The notes under the pieces were generated by a model. It saw only the letters and a list, made by a program, of their open reading frames with translations. It was not told where the DNA came from and did no database searches. 64,000 nucleotides of DNA from CF-118 sp035934385 (GTDB lineage Bacteria; Chloroflexota; Dormibacteria; Dormibacterales; Dormibacteraceae). Below are positions 31,804 through 39,261 of the stretch, piece by piece; position 1 is the stretch's first letter, and every line of letters begins with the position of its first letter. Location: positions 1-64,000 of the forward strand of contig DASYXY010000048.1 in the NCBI GenBank assembly GCA_035934385.1, given 5' to 3'. The position numbers and the translations under genes are program-made.

Positions 31804-33152
31804 TGTTCGAGACGCTTTCGGCGCGCCTTACGGAAGCGCTGCGCAGGATCACGGGCCGCGGCGTGCTACGCCCCGAGGACGTCGACACCGCCTTGCGCGA
31901 GGTTCGCCTGGCGCTGCTCGAGGCCGACGTGAACTTCAAGGTCGTCAAAGAGTTCGTGGCGCGTGTTCGCGAGCGACTTACCGGAGCTGAAATATCGGCC
32001 GGGCTGACCGCGCCGCAAACCGTGGTCAGCGCCGTGCACGACGAGCTGGTCGAGCTGCTCGGCGGCAACTCGAGCGGGCTCGATTACGCCAGCGCTCCCC
32101 CGACGGTCGTGATGCTGGTCGGGCTTCAAGGTTCAGGTAAGACCACCACCGCGGTCAAGCTCGCGCTGTTCGCCCGGCGAGACCGCCACAGGCCCATGGT
32201 CGTGGGGCTGGACCTCAGACGGCCGGCCGCGGTCGACCAGCTCCGCATCCTCGCCGAACGTGACAGTGTGGCGTTTTATTCGGGGACTGGCTCGGTCGAG
32301 GACATCGCTGCCGCCGCGCTCCAGGAGGCCGCCCGGACAGGCGCCGACGTCGTGATCCTCGACACCGCCGGACGCCAGCACGCCGACGGCGAGCTCATGG
32401 ATGAGCTCGTCCGACTCAAGAGGTCCGTCGCGGTGACTGAGACGCTCCTCGTCGCCGATGCCATGACCGGCCAGGACGCCGTCATGCTGGGGGAGGCGTT
32501 CGGGCAGAAGGTGGGCCTCGACGGCGTGATCCTCACCAAGCTCGACGGCGACGCACGCGGCGGCGCGGCGCTCTCGCTGCGGGTCGCGACCGGGCAGTCG
32601 ATCCGGTTCGCCGGCGTCGGGGAGAAGTCTGCCGATCTCGAGATCTTCCAGGCCGACCGCGTGGCATCACGCATCCTCGGGATGGGCGACGTGCTTTCGC
32701 TGATCGAGAAGGCAGAACGCTCTGTCGACAAGGAGCAGGCGGCCGAGGTCGAGCGCCGGTTGCGAGCCGGACAGCTCAGCTTCGACGATTTCCTGTCACA
32801 GATCAGGCAGATCCGGAGCATGGGCTCCATCGAAGGTGTGCTCGACATGCTGCCCGGGGGCGCGGCGCTCAAGTCGCAGGTGGGCGGCCAGGACACCGAA
32901 AAGGAGATGCGCCGGATGGAGGCGATCATCCTTTCCATGACGCCGCGCGAACGGGCGCGTCCGGAGCTCATCGATGGAGCGCGCAGGCGCCGCATCGCGC
33001 GCGGCAGCGGCACCCAGCCGTCAGACGTGAACCGCGTCCTCAAAGCAAGGGACGCAATGCAGAAGCTGGCCAGGCAGATGGGCCGGCAGCCGAGACAGCG
33101 TGGACTCGCCGGGCTGCCCCGGCTGTTCGGTCAAGGAGGAGGCAATTGGTAA
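31803..33152 (+). CDS. ffh: Signal recognition particle protein Ffh (SRP54)
   Basis: The 449-aa GTPase binds signal peptides and SRP RNA. N domain 1-90; G domain with GLQGSGKTTTAVKLA, LDLRRPAAVDQL, DTAGRQHADGELM, LTKLDGDARGGAAL; M domain from about 325 with SFDDFLSQIRQIRSMG and ILSMTPRERARPELIDGARRRRIARGSG, which contacts the RNA. It ends with a short Gly-rich tail rather than a Met-rich one. ATG 31803 overlaps the ylxM stop. rpsP starts 7 nt before the ffh stop. Confidence 0.97.
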   Translation: MFETLSARLTEALRRITGRGVLRPEDVDTALREVRLALLEADVNFKVVKEFVARVRERLTGAEISAGLTAPQTVVSAVHDELVELLGGNSSGLDYASAPPTVVMLVGLQGSGKTTTAVKLALFARRDRHRPMVVGLDLRRPAAVDQLRILAERDSVAFYSGTGSVEDIAAAALQEAARTGADVVILDTAGRQHADGELMDELVRLKRSVAVTETLLVADAMTGQDAVMLGEAFGQKVGLDGVILTKLDGDARGGAALSLRVATGQSIRFAGVGEKSADLEIFQADRVASRILGMGDVLSLIEKAERSVDKEQAAEVERRLRAGQLSFDDFLSQIRQIRSMGSIEGVLDMLPGGAALKSQVGGQDTEKEMRRMEAIILSMTPRERARPELIDGARRRRIARGSGTQPSDVNRVLKARDAMQKLARQMGRQPRQRGLAGLPRLFGQGGGNW

Positions 33153-33424
33153 AGATCAGGCTCAGGCGGATGGGCGCGAAGCAGCATCCGTTCTATCGCT
33201 TGGTGGTCGCTGACTCCCGGTCGCCGCGCGACGGGAGGTTCATCGAACACCTGGGCTACTACGACCCGATGACGGATCCAGTGAAGGTCAAGATCGACGT
33301 CGACAAGGTCGTGCGCTGGCTGCAGCAGGGCGCCCAGCCCAGCGAGGCCGCGCGCAGCCTTTTGAAGCGGGAGGGGATCCTTGAGCGATTTGCAGAGACG
33401 CGCAAGTCGACCGCCTCGGCGTGA
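33146..33424 (+). CDS. rpsP: 30S ribosomal protein S16
   Basis: This 92-aa protein starts MVKIRLRRMGAKQHPFYRLV and contains DSRSPRDGRFIEHLGYYDP, fully typical of S16. TTG 33146 is preceded by AAGGAGG (33134-33140) with a 5-nt gap, a strong ribosome-binding site. It overlaps ffh by 7 nt and khpA by 44 nt. Confidence 0.96.
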   Translation: MVKIRLRRMGAKQHPFYRLVVADSRSPRDGRFIEHLGYYDPMTDPVKVKIDVDKVVRWLQQGAQPSEAARSLLKREGILERFAETRKSTASA

Positions 33425-33734
33425 CGGCGGCCGCGGTGGCTACAGCCGCGGCGGATACAGGCGTGAGGGCCCGTCCGGCCCGAGCATCGACTACCGAGCA
33501 CTCGTGGAGTACGTGGCGAAGTCCCTGGCGGAAAAGCCCGAGGAGGTCCACGTCGAGTCTTTCGAGCGCGGCGGCGGAACAGTGGCGATCAAGGTGAAGC
33601 TCGCGGACGCCGACGTCGGTCGATTCATCGGGAAGGCGGGCCGCAACATCGAGGCGATCCGCACGCTGGTGCGCGTGGCGTCGATGCGGGACCACAAGCG
33701 CGTGTTCGTGGACCTGGCGAACCCGCCGAGGTGA
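33381..33734 (+). CDS. khpA: KH-domain RNA-binding protein KhpA with Arg/Gly-rich N-terminal extension
   Basis: The KH domain (about 38-117) has LVEYVAKSLAEKPEEVHVE, the GxxG loop in VGRFIGKAGRNIEAIRTLV, and RVFVDL at the end, matching KhpA, which pairs with KhpB to bind RNA. The first about 36 residues are Arg/Gly/Tyr-rich (RRDGGRGGYSRGGYRREGP), an RGG-like tail absent from the usual 76-aa protein. TTG 33381 has GGGAGGGG 5 nt upstream and overlaps rpsP; a shorter start nearer the KH domain lacks a canonical codon. Confidence 0.88.
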   Translation: MSDLQRRASRPPRRDGGRGGYSRGGYRREGPSGPSIDYRALVEYVAKSLAEKPEEVHVESFERGGGTVAIKVKLADADVGRFIGKAGRNIEAIRTLVRVASMRDHKRVFVDLANPPR

Positions 33735-34225
33735 TCCGGGTGGGACAGGTCGGTGCTGCCTTCGGGCTCGACGGAGCTGTCAAGGTCGTACCCTTGACAG
33801 ACTTCCGCGATCGGTTCGACCGAGGCTCGATGCTGGTGCTCGACGGGGCCGAGCGCCGCGTCGAGTGGAGCAAGGAGGCCGGTGGCGACCTGGTCGTCAA
33901 GTTCGCCGGCATCGACAACCGCACAGTCGCCGGCATGTTTCGCGGCCGGTACCTCGAAATTCCGGAACAGTTGGGAAGACCCGCCGGAGAGGGGCGCTTC
34001 TACCACCACCAGCTGATCGGGCTCACAGTCCTGACCGCGGCCGGCCGACCCCTGGGCCAGATCGAGGAGGTGCTCGAGAAGCCCGCCAACGACGTGTGGG
34101 TGAGCAGGGACGAAGCCGGCGAGCACCTCATTCCGGCCACGAAGGATGCGGTGCTGAGCGTCGAGCTGGACGCGCGGCGCATCGTGGTGGCCGACTGGCT
34201 CCTGGAGGTGGAAGAAGCGCCTTGA
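33731..34225 (+). CDS. rimM: Ribosome maturation factor RimM
   Basis: The 164-aa protein assists 30S assembly by binding S19. The N-terminal RimM barrel shows VGQVGAAFGLDGAVKVVPLTD, and the PRC-barrel half shows YYHHQLIGLTVLTAAGRPLG-like (FYHHQLIGLTVLTA) and WVSRDEAGEHLIPATKDAV. GTG 33731 overlaps the khpA stop by 4 nt. Confidence 0.95.
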   Translation: MIRVGQVGAAFGLDGAVKVVPLTDFRDRFDRGSMLVLDGAERRVEWSKEAGGDLVVKFAGIDNRTVAGMFRGRYLEIPEQLGRPAGEGRFYHHQLIGLTVLTAAGRPLGQIEEVLEKPANDVWVSRDEAGEHLIPATKDAVLSVELDARRIVVADWLLEVEEAP

Positions 34226-34887
34226 GATTCGATGTCGTGACGATCTTCCCCGGCATGTTCGGGCCAGTGTTCGACCAGGGGGTCGTGGGCAGGGCGGTCG
34301 CCAAGGGCGTGCTCGAGCTCCATGTGCACGACCTGCGCGACTTCACGCACGGCCGCCACCGGCAGGTCGACGACGTGCCGTTCGGCGGCGGCCCCGGCAT
34401 GGTGCTCAAGCCGGAGCCGATCTTCGAAGCGGTGGAGACCGTGAAGCTCAACAACCCCCGCCCCGTGGTCCTGATGGAGCCTTGGGGCGAGCGCCTGGAC
34501 CAGCATATGGCCGCCGAGCTGGCCCGAGAACCCGGACTCATCATCGTCTGCGGCCGATATGAGGGCGTCGATGACAGGGTGCGCTCCGGGCTGGGTGCGC
34601 GCGAGGTCTCGATCGGCGACTACGTGCTCAGCGGCGCTGAGATCCCTGCGATGGTGCTGATCGACGCTGTCGCCCGGCTGGTGCCCGGCGTGGTGGGCGA
34701 TCCGGACTCGCTCGAAAACGACACCTTCGGTGGCGAGCTGGCCGGCTGTCCGCAGTTCACCCGGCCCGCTGAGTTCCGGGGAATGCGCGTGCCAGAGGTC
34801 CTGCTGTCGGGCGACCACGCGCGGATCCGCCAGTGGCGCAAGCAGCAGGCTGCCCAGCGCCAGGCGCAGAGCGCGACGCGGCACTGA
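34222..34887 (+). CDS. trmD: tRNA (guanine37-N1)-methyltransferase TrmD
   Basis: The 221-aa enzyme methylates G37 of tRNAs and prevents frameshifting. It starts MRFDVVTIFPGMF and has DLRDFTHGRHRQVDDVPFGG, the trefoil-knot SAM site CGRYEGVDDRV and SIGDYVLSGAEIPAMVLIDA. The ORF remains open upstream within rimM, but TTG 34222, overlapping the rimM stop, gives the family start. Length (221) is slightly shorter than the E. coli enzyme because the C-terminal tail is trimmed. Confidence 0.96.
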   Translation: MRFDVVTIFPGMFGPVFDQGVVGRAVAKGVLELHVHDLRDFTHGRHRQVDDVPFGGGPGMVLKPEPIFEAVETVKLNNPRPVVLMEPWGERLDQHMAAELAREPGLIIVCGRYEGVDDRVRSGLGAREVSIGDYVLSGAEIPAMVLIDAVARLVPGVVGDPDSLENDTFGGELAGCPQFTRPAEFRGMRVPEVLLSGDHARIRQWRKQQAAQRQAQSATRH

Positions 34888-34913
34888 TATAAATCCACGA
34901 GGAGAACACCCAC

Positions 34914-35333
34914 ATGAACGTCATCCAGCAGCTCGAGAAAGAGCAACAGAAGGCAAAAGTGCCCGCGCTCCGCGCCGGCGACACCGTCAAGGTCCACGCC
35001 AAGGTGGTCGAGGGAACCCGCGAGCGCATCCAGGTGTTTGAGGGCACGGTCATCCGCGTCACGGGAGGCGGTCTCCGCCAGAACTTCACGGTGCGGCGCG
35101 TCACCCACGGGGTCGGGGTCGAGCGCACGTTCCTCGTGCACTCGCCTCGCATCGATCGGATCGACGTGCTCCGGCACGGCGATGTGCGCCAGGGCCGGCT
35201 CTACTACCTGCGCGGCAAGGTCGGCAAGGGCGCTCGCATCCGCGAGCGCCGCGGCGCCCTGGCGACCACGGCGGAAGGGGCCGAAGAGGAAGAGCCCGAA
35301 GCCACCGAGCCCGAGCAGGAAGAAGAGTCCTAG
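34914..35333 (+). CDS. rplS: 50S ribosomal protein L19 with acidic C-terminal extension
   Basis: The 139-aa protein has the L19 core (MNVIQQLEKEQQKAKVPALR, GDTVKVHAKVVEGTRERIQVFEG, RLYYLRGKVGKGARIRER). A Glu-rich tail of about 28 aa (EEEEPEATEPEQEEES) is appended; such tails occur in some L19 proteins. GAGGAG 9 nt before the ATG is the ribosome-binding site. Confidence 0.95.
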   Translation: MNVIQQLEKEQQKAKVPALRAGDTVKVHAKVVEGTRERIQVFEGTVIRVTGGGLRQNFTVRRVTHGVGVERTFLVHSPRIDRIDVLRHGDVRQGRLYYLRGKVGKGARIRERRGALATTAEGAEEEEPEATEPEQEEES

Positions 35334-35349
35334 GCCTGTTAACGCCGGC

Positions 35350-35379
35350 TTGAGATTGCCGTCCGTTCGCCGGTAATCT
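35350..35379 (+). promoter_or_regulatory. rnhB promoter: TTGAGA - 18 nt - TAATCT
   Basis: TTGAGA (35350-35355), an 18-nt spacer and GGTAATCT (TAATCT 35374-35379) stand 7 nt before the rnhB ATG. This is the best complete promoter pair in the window. It implies that rnhB can be read from its own leaderless transcript as well as from rplS. Confidence 0.6.
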
Positions 35380-35386
35380 CGGTCCC

Positions 35387-36010
35387 ATGGGCAGACCGAT
35401 GCTGTGGCGCTACGAGCGCATGGCAAGTTCGATGGGCTACCACGTGGTGGCCGGGGTCGATGAGGTCGGCATGGGACCGCTCGCCGGCCCGGTCGTAGGC
35501 GGGGCGGTCGTGCTGCCGATCGGCGTGAAGATCTCCGGCCTCGACGACTCCAAGCTTCTCCGGTTCGCCGAGCGCGAGCGACTCGACGCAGTGATCCGCC
35601 GCAAGGCGGTCGCCGTGTCCGTGTGCGCTGTCGACCACGCCCAGGTTTGCAGCCTCGGCCTGACGCGAGCCCGCCACCTGGCCACGGCGGGCGCGGTGGC
35701 CGGGTTGGGCGTGCCCGCCGAGTATCTACTCGTCGACGCGTTCGACGTGCCGCATGCCCCGCTGCCTCAGATGGCAGTCGTGAAAGGCGACCGGACGTGC
35801 GCCTCCATCATGGCCGCGAGCATTGTCGCCAAGGTAGCGCGCGATCGGGCCATGATCGAGTACGACCGCATGTATCCGGGCTACGGCTTTGCGGGACACA
35901 AGGGATACGCCACGCGGGCGCACAGGTCGGCCATCCTCCGGCTGGGCCCGAGCCCGATTCACCGCACGACTTGGGCTCCGTTCCGCGCGTTCATCAACGC
36001 CGCCAACTAG
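35387..36010 (+). CDS. rnhB: Ribonuclease HII
   Basis: The 207-aa enzyme removes ribonucleotides and RNA from RNA:DNA hybrids. Catalytic carboxylates are seen in VVAGVDEVGMGPLAGPVVGG (Asp-Glu), in LLVDAFDVP and in the later MIEYDRMYPGYGFAGHKGY. An ATG is 7 nt after the -10 box; the ORF overlaps yraN. Confidence 0.96.
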   Translation: MGRPMLWRYERMASSMGYHVVAGVDEVGMGPLAGPVVGGAVVLPIGVKISGLDDSKLLRFAERERLDAVIRRKAVAVSVCAVDHAQVCSLGLTRARHLATAGAVAGLGVPAEYLLVDAFDVPHAPLPQMAVVKGDRTCASIMAASIVAKVARDRAMIEYDRMYPGYGFAGHKGYATRAHRSAILRLGPSPIHRTTWAPFRAFINAAN

Positions 36011-36345
36011 GAAACGCCGGCGAGAAGGCCGCGGCCGAGCTGCTGAGGCGGCGAGGCTACGAGGTCGTCGGAGCCGGCTTCACCGCGCGGCGCGGCGAGA
36101 TCGATCTGCTGTGCAGGCGCGGCGACGACCTGGTGGTGGTCGAGGTGAAGACGCGCACAAACGACGCGTTTGGCGCTCCGCTCGAAGCGGTCGGTGCGCG
36201 CAAGCGCAAGGCACTCATGGCAGCCGCGGCCGAATATCGCGCGCTCGCAGGCTGGCGCGGCCGGATTCGGTTCGCGGTGGTCGGGCTCATCGGAGACCAG
36301 ACGAGCGGGTTCACGGCCGAGCTGGTCGAGGACCCGTTTGAGTGA
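35971..36345 (+). CDS. yraN: YraN/UPF0102-family endonuclease-like protein
   Basis: The 124-aa protein of the Holliday-junction-resolvase-like fold has RRQLGNAGEKAAAELLRRRG, the catalytic-type RRGEIDLLCRRGDDLVVVEV (GEID...VEVK) and FGAPLEAV. Its role is unknown, although rnhB-yraN-comM linkage is common. No ATG is available; TTG 35971 keeps the conserved RRQLGNAGE and overlaps rnhB by 40 nt. Its end overlaps the convergent NmrA-like gene by 35 nt. Confidence 0.88.
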   Translation: MGSVPRVHQRRQLGNAGEKAAAELLRRRGYEVVGAGFTARRGEIDLLCRRGDDLVVVEVKTRTNDAFGAPLEAVGARKRKALMAAAAEYRALAGWRGRIRFAVVGLIGDQTSGFTAELVEDPFE

Positions 36346-37288
36346 TCGTGCGAGGCACCCGGAAATGCCGGTCCAGCTCGGAGGCGTAGCTCCGACCGAT
36401 GGTGTCGGCCACCCGCAGCAGCCAGTCGTCGAACCGTCGCGTGCCCTGCGGCGCCTCGTCGGAGACGAGCAGCTCCATCATCAGGCCCTTGACCTCTTCG
36501 GCCGTCAGGATCACGTCGCGCACCGCCAGGCCCATCACCCGTCCGGCGAGGATGACGAGCGATGGAGGGAGGTACACGTAGGGCGGCCTGCGCCTCACGG
36601 CGATGGCGATCTGGTCGACGAGCTCTGTGTACGTCAGGATCTCGGGACCAGCGGCATCGACGGTGACGTTCTCCTCGTGGCGCGCCGTGTCGACCGCGAT
36701 GTCGGCCACGTCTTCGATGTCGACCGGCTGGAGCCGATAGTGGCCGAGGCCTGGGATCCCAAACAGCGGCATGTGCCTGAGCATCCACGCGATGTTGTTG
36801 ATGAGGATGTCGCCGGAACCGAACACTAGAGTCGGACGGACGATCGCCCATCTCAGCGCAGAATCGCGCACGAGCTGCTCCGCCCGCGCCTTGCCGGCGT
36901 AATAGGGAAGCGGAGAGTCGGCCGCTGGATTGCTCACGCTGATCTGCACGAACTTGCGCACGCCCGCCGCCTCGGCCGCCGAGATGAGGATGCGTGTGTT
37001 CGCGACGGCGAGGTCGAAGTCAAGGCCGCCGTACGGGAACCGCACCCAGTACGTGTTGTAGAGCACGTCGACGCCGCGCAGCGAGGTGATGAGGCGTGAT
37101 CGATCGTCAAAGCTCAGGGGCTCGACCTCGACGGCAGCTTCCAGGTCCTCCGCGCCGGGCCTGTGGGAGTGATTCGTGAGCGTGCGCACGCGCCTCCCAT
37201 CCGCGAGCAGCCGCCGCGCGATGAACCGGCCGGTATAGCTGAACGCACCGGTGACCGCGTCGATCGGGGCCTGCTGCGGCTCCTGCAT
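36311..37288 (-). CDS. NmrA/NDUFA9-like NAD(P)-binding protein
   Basis: The 325-aa Rossmann-fold protein has the nucleotide motif AVTGAFSYTGRFIARRLL, the SDR-like YYAGKARAEQLV and IVRPTLVFGSGDILINNI, and resembles complex I NDUFA9-type atypical SDRs. Such proteins often act on quinones or nucleotide sugars; the substrate is unknown. ATG 37288 overlaps the ligD stop by 1-4 nt, so it is translated with the ligase. A longer ORF start runs into ligD and was rejected. Confidence 0.8.
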   Translation of the reverse strand: MQEPQQAPIDAVTGAFSYTGRFIARRLLADGRRVRTLTNHSHRPGAEDLEAAVEVEPLSFDDRSRLITSLRGVDVLYNTYWVRFPYGGLDFDLAVANTRILISAAEAAGVRKFVQISVSNPAADSPLPYYAGKARAEQLVRDSALRWAIVRPTLVFGSGDILINNIAWMLRHMPLFGIPGLGHYRLQPVDIEDVADIAVDTARHEENVTVDAAGPEILTYTELVDQIAIAVRRRPPYVYLPPSLVILAGRVMGLAVRDVILTAEEVKGLMMELLVSDEAPQGTRRFDDWLLRVADTIGRSYASELDRHFRVPRTITQTGPRPARP

Positions 37289-38331
37289 CAGAACGGAAAG
37301 CGAGTCAGGTCGTACGCGAGCGAGCCCGGCTTCACGTGCCCCGTGATGACGACTCGGGGTCGATGACGCACGGCTTCGGCGGGGTCCACCTCGGGCCGCA
37401 GCGAGTTGAAGATTGGAAAGCGCAGAGTGCCGTCGGGCGACCACTCGGAGTAGCGGACGCTCACGACGATCTCGGGCCGGCACCAGTTAACCGGCTTCAC
37501 CATGATGGGCGGCGGGTCGAGCGGAGACGTTTCCATTGCCAGCTCATGAAGCCAGGCCCTGATGAAATGAGCTGCCTCATCGTCCCAGCCGCCACCCACA
37601 GTCCCGCACGGGAGCAGCCTCCCGTCTTCGTAAAAGCCGACCACCAGCGCGTCATAAGGGCGCTCGCCCATCCAGCCGACGACCACGAAGTCGTCGGACT
37701 TGACGGCCTTGACCTTGAGCCAGAACGGGCTGCGCTGTCCGGGTATGTAGGGGCTCTGCTTGTGCTTGGCGACGACGCCTTCGAGGCCACGCTCGAGGCA
37801 TGCCTCGAACAGCTCGACCCCATCTTCGTCGATGTGGTCCGGAACGAAGATGTGGCCTCCAGCCTCGACCGACTTCTGTAGACGTGCGCGGCGGCGGATC
37901 ACGGGCTGCTTCACGAGCGGCTTCTCCTCGATGTACAGCGCGTCGAAAGCGAGGTAGGCGACGGGGATCTGCTCGCGCAGGGCGGCCCCTCCGGCGAGCC
38001 GTTGGCGCAGCCGGTGGTAGTCGGGACGTCCATCGCGATCGGTCGCGACCACCTCGCCGTCGATGACGCTGCCCGGCGGCACCCGTGACGCCGCGGCGGT
38101 CACCTCGGGCACGACATCGGTCAGGTCGTTGAAGCCTCGGTCGTGGATGTGGACCTTGCCGTGCGGGTCGCGGAACAGAAGGCAGCGCAGGCCATCCCAC
38201 TTGACCTCGAAGACGTAGTCGGCCGAGCTGAACGGAGCCTCGGCCGACGCGGCCTGCATGGGCCGCACCTCGCTCGGGAAACCCTCGACCTCGATCTGCA
38301 GCTGGTCCGGCGGCGCGTCAGCCACGCTCAC
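37288..38331 (-). CDS. ligD: ATP-dependent DNA ligase, LigD ligase-domain type
   Basis: The 347-aa protein seals DNA ends. The nucleotidyl lysine is Lys44 in FEVKWDGLRC, with IDGEVVATDRDGRPD, EGVVAKHKQSPYIPGQRSPFWLKVK (motifs IV-V) and a C-terminal OB domain (VVGWMGERPYDALVVGFYEDG). Polymerase and phosphoesterase domains of full LigD are absent. The ku gene lies 31 nt upstream on the same strand, so this is the ligase of a two-component NHEJ pathway. Confidence 0.92.
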   Translation of the reverse strand: MSVADAPPDQLQIEVEGFPSEVRPMQAASAEAPFSSADYVFEVKWDGLRCLLFRDPHGKVHIHDRGFNDLTDVVPEVTAAASRVPPGSVIDGEVVATDRDGRPDYHRLRQRLAGGAALREQIPVAYLAFDALYIEEKPLVKQPVIRRRARLQKSVEAGGHIFVPDHIDEDGVELFEACLERGLEGVVAKHKQSPYIPGQRSPFWLKVKAVKSDDFVVVGWMGERPYDALVVGFYEDGRLLPCGTVGGGWDDEAAHFIRAWLHELAMETSPLDPPPIMVKPVNWCRPEIVVSVRYSEWSPDGTLRFPIFNSLRPEVDPAEAVRHRPRVVITGHVKPGSLAYDLTRFPF

Positions 38332-38362
38332 GAGATTAGACCCGACCGGCCGAGACGCTCCG

Positions 38363-39208
38363 TCAGGAGGCTTTGCGACGCGCTCTCTTCGCTTCCGCCG
38401 GTTGCGCTTCCCGGCCTCTGGTCGAGCGGTTCTTCTTGGCGGCCTCGACCGACGCCCGCAGCGCCTCCATCAGGTCCATGACCTTGGCGGTCTGCGGAGC
38501 GGGCAGAGCCTCGATGACCTCGCCGTCGATCTTGGCCTGGACGACGCGCATCACCGCCTCACGGTATTCGTCCTTGTATCGCTCGGGGTCGAAGCGGTCG
38601 GCGAGGCTCTCGATGAGCGCCTTGGCCATCTCGAGCTCCTTCGGGTTGATCTTCACGTCGTCCTCGAGCCCCTTGAGGCCTTCGGTCGTGCGAATCTCGT
38701 CGGGCCAGTTCAACGTGTTCATGAGAAGCCCTTTGCCGTTCGCGTGCAGCGCGCAGAGGTGCTCGCGGTCACGCAGCGCGATCTTCGCGATCGCCATTCT
38801 GCCCGTCGACTCGAGCGCCTTGCGCAGCAGGTGATAGGGCTTCTTGCCGAGCTCTTCGGGCTCGATGAAGTACGCGTTCTTGAAGTAGAGGCCGGGCTCG
38901 ATGTCCTCCGCGGGCACGAACTCCTGGATGTCGACGGAATGCGCGGTCGCGAGCGGCAGGTTGTCGAGGTCCTTGTCGTCGATGATCACGTAGCGGTCGC
39001 GTCCGACTTCGAATCCCTTCAGGATCTCGCCGAAGCTGACCTCGTGCTCGCCCTCGGCGCACCAGCGCTTGTAGCTGATGGGCGACTTGTGGTCCGGACA
39101 GAGCTGGCGGAACGAGACCTTGGATGTCGCTTCGGTCGCGTTGTAGAGACGGATCGGGATCGAGACCATTCCAAACGAGACGACGCCTTTCCACATCGAT
39201 CGCGGCAT
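38363..39208 (-). CDS. ku: Non-homologous end-joining protein Ku
   Basis: The 281-aa homodimeric ring protein binds DNA ends and recruits the ligase. It starts MPRSMWKGVVSFGMVSIPIRLY, with the core FRQLCPDHKSPISYKRWC, VIIDDKDLDNLPL, GLYFKNAYFIEP and ETGRMAI-type STGRMAIAKIALRDREHL. The C-terminal basic tail (RRKAS end) probably contacts LigD. ATG 39208 was chosen; the open frame continues upstream through the ABC permease gene but encodes only basic low-complexity sequence there. Confidence 0.96.
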   Translation of the reverse strand: MPRSMWKGVVSFGMVSIPIRLYNATEATSKVSFRQLCPDHKSPISYKRWCAEGEHEVSFGEILKGFEVGRDRYVIIDDKDLDNLPLATAHSVDIQEFVPAEDIEPGLYFKNAYFIEPEELGKKPYHLLRKALESTGRMAIAKIALRDREHLCALHANGKGLLMNTLNWPDEIRTTEGLKGLEDDVKINPKELEMAKALIESLADRFDPERYKDEYREAVMRVVQAKIDGEVIEALPAPQTAKVMDLMEALRASVEAAKKNRSTRGREAQPAEAKRARRKAS

Positions 39209-39261
39209 GACGGGGAGTTTACCTCGTGGAGCGGGTCGCCCGGCTACTTTCCGTAGGCGCT

